A stretch of 64,000 nucleotides of DNA, taken from G963665005 sp963665005 (lineage in GTDB: Bacteria; Bacillota; Clostridia; Christensenellales; SZUA-584). The position numbers and the translations under genes were made by a program. The stretch spans positions 1,860,001 through 1,924,000 of the forward strand of contig CAXXTQ010000001.1 of the NCBI GenBank assembly GCA_963665005.2. The letters run 5' to 3'. The notes beneath the pieces are model-generated. The model did not search any database. It was given only the letters and a program-made list of their open reading frames with translations, and had not been told where the DNA came from. This document shows positions 60,611-64,000 of this stretch, in pieces; the first letter of the stretch is position 1; each line of letters opens with the position of its first letter.

Positions 60611-61267
60611 TTAAACAAACAATCCGAAAAATAATTTATATAGTGATATTACAAGCGATGTTAAATATCCGAGCCATACGGGTAAATCAGTGAAAAACAA
60701 AAGAATAAGCAAGGCAAAGAATCCATACCTTTGATAAGCAAAATAAAATCTCTGGCTTTTTCTTGCTATAAACCCTTTTACAAGATGATGCCCGTCAAGA
60801 GGCGGTATGGGTATAAGGTTAAAAAAGCATAAAATTATATTGATATAAACGATGTAAAAAATTATAGTCAGAATAATAGTGTTCGTTACTCCAAAGACAG
60901 TTAAAAGAAAATAAATCAGATAGAAAACAAACGAGAGTATCAAGTTTGTTGTAACTCCCGAAAGCGCTACAATTACATTTCCTTTTTTGTAATTATGATA
61001 GTTACGCGGGTTTGTAGGCACAGATTTTCCCCATCCAAAGCCTATAAATAAAAACGTAACTACACCCCATAATGAAAAATGTTTTGTAGGGTCGAGAGTT
61101 AAGCGCCCAAGGTTTTTGGCGGTAGGGTCTCCCATTTTGTCCGCCGCCCAGGCATGCGCCGCTTCATGAAAAGAAATAGCAATTACAAGCGCGGGCAATA
61201 GATATAATACCGTTAATAAAAATCCTTCAAAATTTCCTCTAAGCAATAGTGTTATAGGACTGTTCAT
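60611..61267 (-). CDS. Site-2 protease family (M50) membrane metallopeptidase
   Basis: This short (about 218-residue) polytopic protein has zinc motif HEAAHAWAADKMGDPT in the second helix and NLIPIPPLDGHHL supplying the third ligand. It lacks a PDZ domain, like the YwhC/M50B group. The substrate is unknown. The ATG at 61267 follows GGAG; the longer frame from TTG 61285 is less likely. It lies 3 bp from scpA, and this pairing is common in Clostridia. Confidence 0.92.
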   Translation of the reverse strand: MNSPITLLLRGNFEGFLLTVLYLLPALVIAISFHEAAHAWAADKMGDPTAKNLGRLTLDPTKHFSLWGVVTFLFIGFGWGKSVPTNPRNYHNYKKGNVIVALSGVTTNLILSFVFYLIYFLLTVFGVTNTIILTIIFYIVYINIILCFFNLIPIPPLDGHHLVKGFIARKSQRFYFAYQRYGFFALLILLFFTDLPVWLGYLTSLVISLYKLFFGLFV

Positions 61268-61360
61268 AAATTTCTCCAATTTCAAATATCAATTACACTT
61301 CAGCATTTATTAAATAAGCGCACCAAACAGGCGCGCCCTATAAAGCATTTTTTTATAAGC

Positions 61361-61720
61361 CTACTTATATCCATCAAAACGAGAGCCGCTGCCCGGTTTT
61401 TTGATGGAAGACACATTAGGCCTCCGGTCGGCTTTTTCGAGAGAAATCTCAGCTTTAAGCTGTTTTGTTTCTTCGCTGAGCTGCTCATATTCTTTTGTTA
61501 AAGCGTCAAACTGATCCTGAAGCTTTAAAAGATCGTCCGCAACATTAATAGCAGTTAATACCGAAAGCTTATTTTCGTTCAGGTTTACATACTCGCCTTT
61601 AAGCTCGGTCATCTTTCTATCAACATATATAGCGACCCTGTGAATATACTCTTCACTTTCAAAACCGGCCATCACATATTCTTTTCCGCAGATATTAACA
61701 AGCGTTCGTGTCTTTTCCAT
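61361..61720 (-). CDS. zapA: Cell division protein ZapA
   Basis: ZapA bundles FtsZ filaments. The N-terminal domain reads TLVNICGKEYVMAGFESEEYIHRVAIYVDRKMTEL, then the helix SVLTAINVADDLLKLQ and a coiled coil (residues 70-95). The C-terminus is a short basic tail. At 119 residues it fits the Firmicute form. It follows pheT, as often seen. Confidence 0.93.
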   Translation of the reverse strand: MEKTRTLVNICGKEYVMAGFESEEYIHRVAIYVDRKMTELKGEYVNLNENKLSVLTAINVADDLLKLQDQFDALTKEYEQLSEETKQLKAEISLEKADRRPNVSSIKKPGSGSRFDGYK

Positions 61721-61809
61721 AGTATATAAACACCCCAGACTACTTTATAAAAACTATTATATACCAACATAAAGAATATTTCAACAGCTTTGATATACAA
61801 AATGTTGTG

Positions 61810-64000
61810 TTATTCGCGCATTTTAGCGCCGAATTTGTCGGCTGCCGCTTTTACTATGATGTCTCTTTGAGCATTTGCCTCTTCATCGAGCAAAGTTCTG
61901 TCTTTTGCGCGGAAAACAATAGAGTAAGCGAGGCTCTTGCTTCCTTCTCCAGCCTGGTCGCCCGTGTACACGTCAAACAATGACGCGCTTTCAAAAAACG
62001 GCCCTGCGTTTTGCTCTATGCACTCCAGAAGGCTTGCAGATGATACATCTTTATCCACTACAAGAGCAATGTCTCTTTGTGCCGCAGGGAACTTCGGCAG
62101 TGTTTCATAGCGCATGGTATCGTCCGATGCTTCGCATATAGCTTTAAGGCAAAGCTCCGCGACATATACCCGCTTGTTTATTCCGAAAGCTAAAGCAACA
62201 TCGGGATGTATTTCTCCAAGCTCGCCAAGTTTTTCTTTTCCGGCATACACGGAAGATTTTCTTCCCGGATGATAATAAACTGCCGCTTCATTCGAAAATT
62301 TGACTTTTTTTATACCGAAAGCTTCGAATATGTTCTCTGTTATGCCTTTTAACGAAAAGAAATCTTCTTCTCCGCATACTGCGATGCAGATATACTTTTT
62401 CTCTTTGGGAAGTTCATTTTTTGCAGAAGTGGGATGATATACTCTTCCCGATTCAAAAAGCCGTACCTGCATAACTTTCTGATTTAAATTGTTAGCTACA
62501 ACTTTTAAAATATCGGGAACGGGTGAAGTTCTCAAAAGGCCCTGCTCATCCCCGAGCGGATTTAGAATTTTAACTGCGCGCCTTAACTCGTCGTCAGGCG
62601 AAAGCATAAGCTTATCAAGCTCGGTATTAGAAGAAAAAGAATACGTTACGCATTCATAACACCCCTGCCCCACTAGCAAAGATTTAATTTTGTCTATACT
62701 TCTTTCCTCTTCGGGAACTATTCCCCTTTTTACTTCACCTGTCATTTTTACTGTTGGAATATTATCGTACCCAAACATGCGAGCGACCTCTTCGGCGATA
62801 TCTTCTCCGAGAGAGATATCGTTTCTAAAGCTTGGTATGTCGCAGGTAAGAGTATTTCCTGAAATTTGAGTTTTTATAAATACGCGGCGCAGCAAATCTG
62901 CCATGTCCGCTGCGCTTATGTCCGTGCCGAGTATACCGTTTATCTGCCCGGCGTCTACCTTAACCTGCCTGGGTGAAATATCGGCAGACAAAATGTCTAT
63001 TTCTCCGCCGACTATATCGCCCGCCTCGAGAAGATCGATCAAATTAAGCGCACGGTCCATTGCTTTTTTACAGCCCGCAGTATCTACGCCTTTAGAAAAC
63101 CGCATCGCAGATTCTGTCGGCAGCCCGAGACCTCTTGAAGTGCGCCTAACATTGCCCTGCAGGAATTTTGCCGACTCGAATATCACGGTAGACGTATTAT
63201 CCTTTATCTCGGAATTAAAACCGCCCATTATACCCGCAATGCCTATTGGCCCCTGCCCGTCGCAAATTAGCAGCATTTCATCCGTTAATTTTCTTTCTTT
63301 ATCATCAAGAGTGGTTATGCTTTCGCCGTTTTTTGCTCTTCTGACTATTATTTTTTTGCCGCGTATATCGTTATAATCAAAAGCGTGCATAGGCTGGCCC
63401 GTTTCGAGCATAACAAAATTTGTGATGTCCACTATATTATTTATCGACCTGACGCCCGCGCTTACAAGCCTGTCTCTCAGCCATTTCGGGGAAGGTTTTA
63501 TAACTACGTTTTTTACAGCTCTTGCAACATACCTTTCGCAAAGGTCGCTGCCGGCGATTTCTACCGATAAATAATCGCAAATATCACCATCGCTTGATTG
63601 GTAAGCCGAGTCGGGCTCTTTTATGTCTTTTTGAAGCGCTGCTGCGCATTCTCTTGCAATACCCTGCATAGAAAGGCAGTCGGGCCTGTTTGCGCCGATT
63701 TCGATCTCCAGTACGGTATCTGTAAGGCCGAGCACTTCGCGCAAAGAAGTGCCAGGCTCGTAAGTTTCATGCAATATCATTATGCCGTCAACTTCGGCGC
63801 CCGGGTAATCTGTGTCAGAAAGATTAAGCTCTTCGCCCGAGCACAGCATGCCGTATGAATAAACGCCTCTTATTTTGCCTTTTTTGATTTTGAAGTCGCC
63901 CGGAAGGCACGCTCCTGTAAGAGCGACGGGCACAAGCGCGCCTGTAAATATATTGTTCGCTCCACAGACTATCTGGAGTGGTTCTTCACCAACGTCAACC
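61810..64000 (-). CDS. pheT: Phenylalanine-tRNA ligase beta subunit (5' end outside window)
   Basis: The frame is open to the window edge, so the N-terminus is missing. The visible part starts in the EMAP/OB tRNA-binding fold (PLQIVCGANNIFTGALVPVALTGA). It continues with the B3/B4 editing core (TDTVLEIEIGANRPDCLS, then NIVDITNFVMLETGQPMHAFDY), B5 with VARMFGYDNIP, and the catalytic-like core. It ends in the anticodon-binding FDX-ACB domain (LPKFPAAQRDIALVV). It charges tRNA-Phe together with PheS, expected just upstream outside the window. The GTG at 63933 is internal, not the start. Confidence 0.96.
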   Translation of the reverse strand, partial: VDVGEEPLQIVCGANNIFTGALVPVALTGACLPGDFKIKKGKIRGVYSYGMLCSGEELNLSDTDYPGAEVDGIMILHETYEPGTSLREVLGLTDTVLEIEIGANRPDCLSMQGIARECAAALQKDIKEPDSAYQSSDGDICDYLSVEIAGSDLCERYVARAVKNVVIKPSPKWLRDRLVSAGVRSINNIVDITNFVMLETGQPMHAFDYNDIRGKKIIVRRAKNGESITTLDDKERKLTDEMLLICDGQGPIGIAGIMGGFNSEIKDNTSTVIFESAKFLQGNVRRTSRGLGLPTESAMRFSKGVDTAGCKKAMDRALNLIDLLEAGDIVGGEIDILSADISPRQVKVDAGQINGILGTDISAADMADLLRRVFIKTQISGNTLTCDIPSFRNDISLGEDIAEEVARMFGYDNIPTVKMTGEVKRGIVPEEERSIDKIKSLLVGQGCYECVTYSFSSNTELDKLMLSPDDELRRAVKILNPLGDEQGLLRTSPVPDILKVVANNLNQKVMQVRLFESGRVYHPTSAKNELPKEKKYICIAVCGEEDFFSLKGITENIFEAFGIKKVKFSNEAAVYYHPGRKSSVYAGKEKLGELGEIHPDVALAFGINKRVYVAELCLKAICEASDDTMRYETLPKFPAAQRDIALVVDKDVSSASLLECIEQNAGPFFESASLFDVYTGDQAGEGSKSLAYSIVFRAKDRTLLDEEANAQRDIIVKAAADKFGAKMRE

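Noticed and set aside
61300..61488. 62-codon ORF overlapping the 3' end of zapA
   Set aside because: It is a different frame of the same strand as zapA and is rich in non-conserved residues; zapA is clearly the real gene.
1..64000. CRISPR arrays
   Set aside because: No regularly spaced direct repeats and no cas genes were seen.

Overview
The window looks like a chromosomal segment of a low-to-medium GC, spore-forming anaerobe of the Clostridia. This rests on GerW/YtfJ, a mutS-mutL-miaA-hfq-ynbB block, RNase Y, a GAAC-N4-GTTY-type SOS box before lexA, a Na+-pump decarboxylase operon, and strong AGGAGG ribosome binding sites with many GTG and TTG starts. I cannot place it to genus from the sequence.

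Region 1-9.2 kb is accessory and scarred. It holds a DUF1835/DUF3658 protein, a gene remnant, and a TIR-bounded IS1595-family element of about 1.76 kb. Besides its transposase, that element carries a possibly structured transcription unit and two small convergent ORFs. Then follow a DUF4397 protein, an AzoR-type flavoprotein, a stay-green homologue, a two-gene operon (short-chain dehydrogenase plus ERG4/ERG24 sterol-reductase-like membrane protein), an interrupted rlmD-like fragment, a GNAT acetyltransferase and a 34-codon stub of a serine recombinase.

Region 9.2-36.5 kb is mostly housekeeping. It contains a PPDK-N protein with a RecA/KaiC-like N-terminus, a TIM-barrel protein, an NlpC/P60 cell-wall hydrolase, an ABC exporter, nadD-yqeK-rsfS, rny, an M19 dipeptidase, purB, tRNA-Trp, proC, rnhA, a Xer-like recombinase and lexA. 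A long minus-strand block follows: miaB and a membrane metalloprotease, mutS, mutL, miaA, hfq and ynbB. A lipoprotein gene on the other strand interrupts it.

Region 36.7-38 kb is a tRNA cluster (Pro, Glu, Met/Ile2, Asp, Phe, Thr, Tyr, then a separate Leu). Next come a PadR regulator and DUF2812 partner under a promoter with two tandem palindromes. Region 39.1-47.6 kb is an integrated mobilizable element with higher GC than the host: Cys-rich VLP protein, a small partner protein, MobV relaxase, DUF6076 protein, Xre regulator, an AT-rich DUF6414 cargo gene and a large serine recombinase. A second layer (lgt plus an ISLre2 transposase) lies inside it.

Region 47.6-64 kb is core again: a lipoprotein, a MerR regulator with a dyad operator, GAPDH, and a five-gene Na+-pumping carboxyltransferase/decarboxylase operon (mmdA, gamma, biotin carrier, beta, oadA). 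Then come an rRNA pseudouridine synthase, DacF, GerW, DUF2953, ScpB/ScpA, an M50 protease, ZapA and the 3' part of pheT, which runs off the window.

The least explained pieces are the non-transposase half of the IS1595 element, the SDR plus sterol-reductase-like operon, the DUF6414 cargo gene, and an intrinsic terminator inside the recombinase reading frame.
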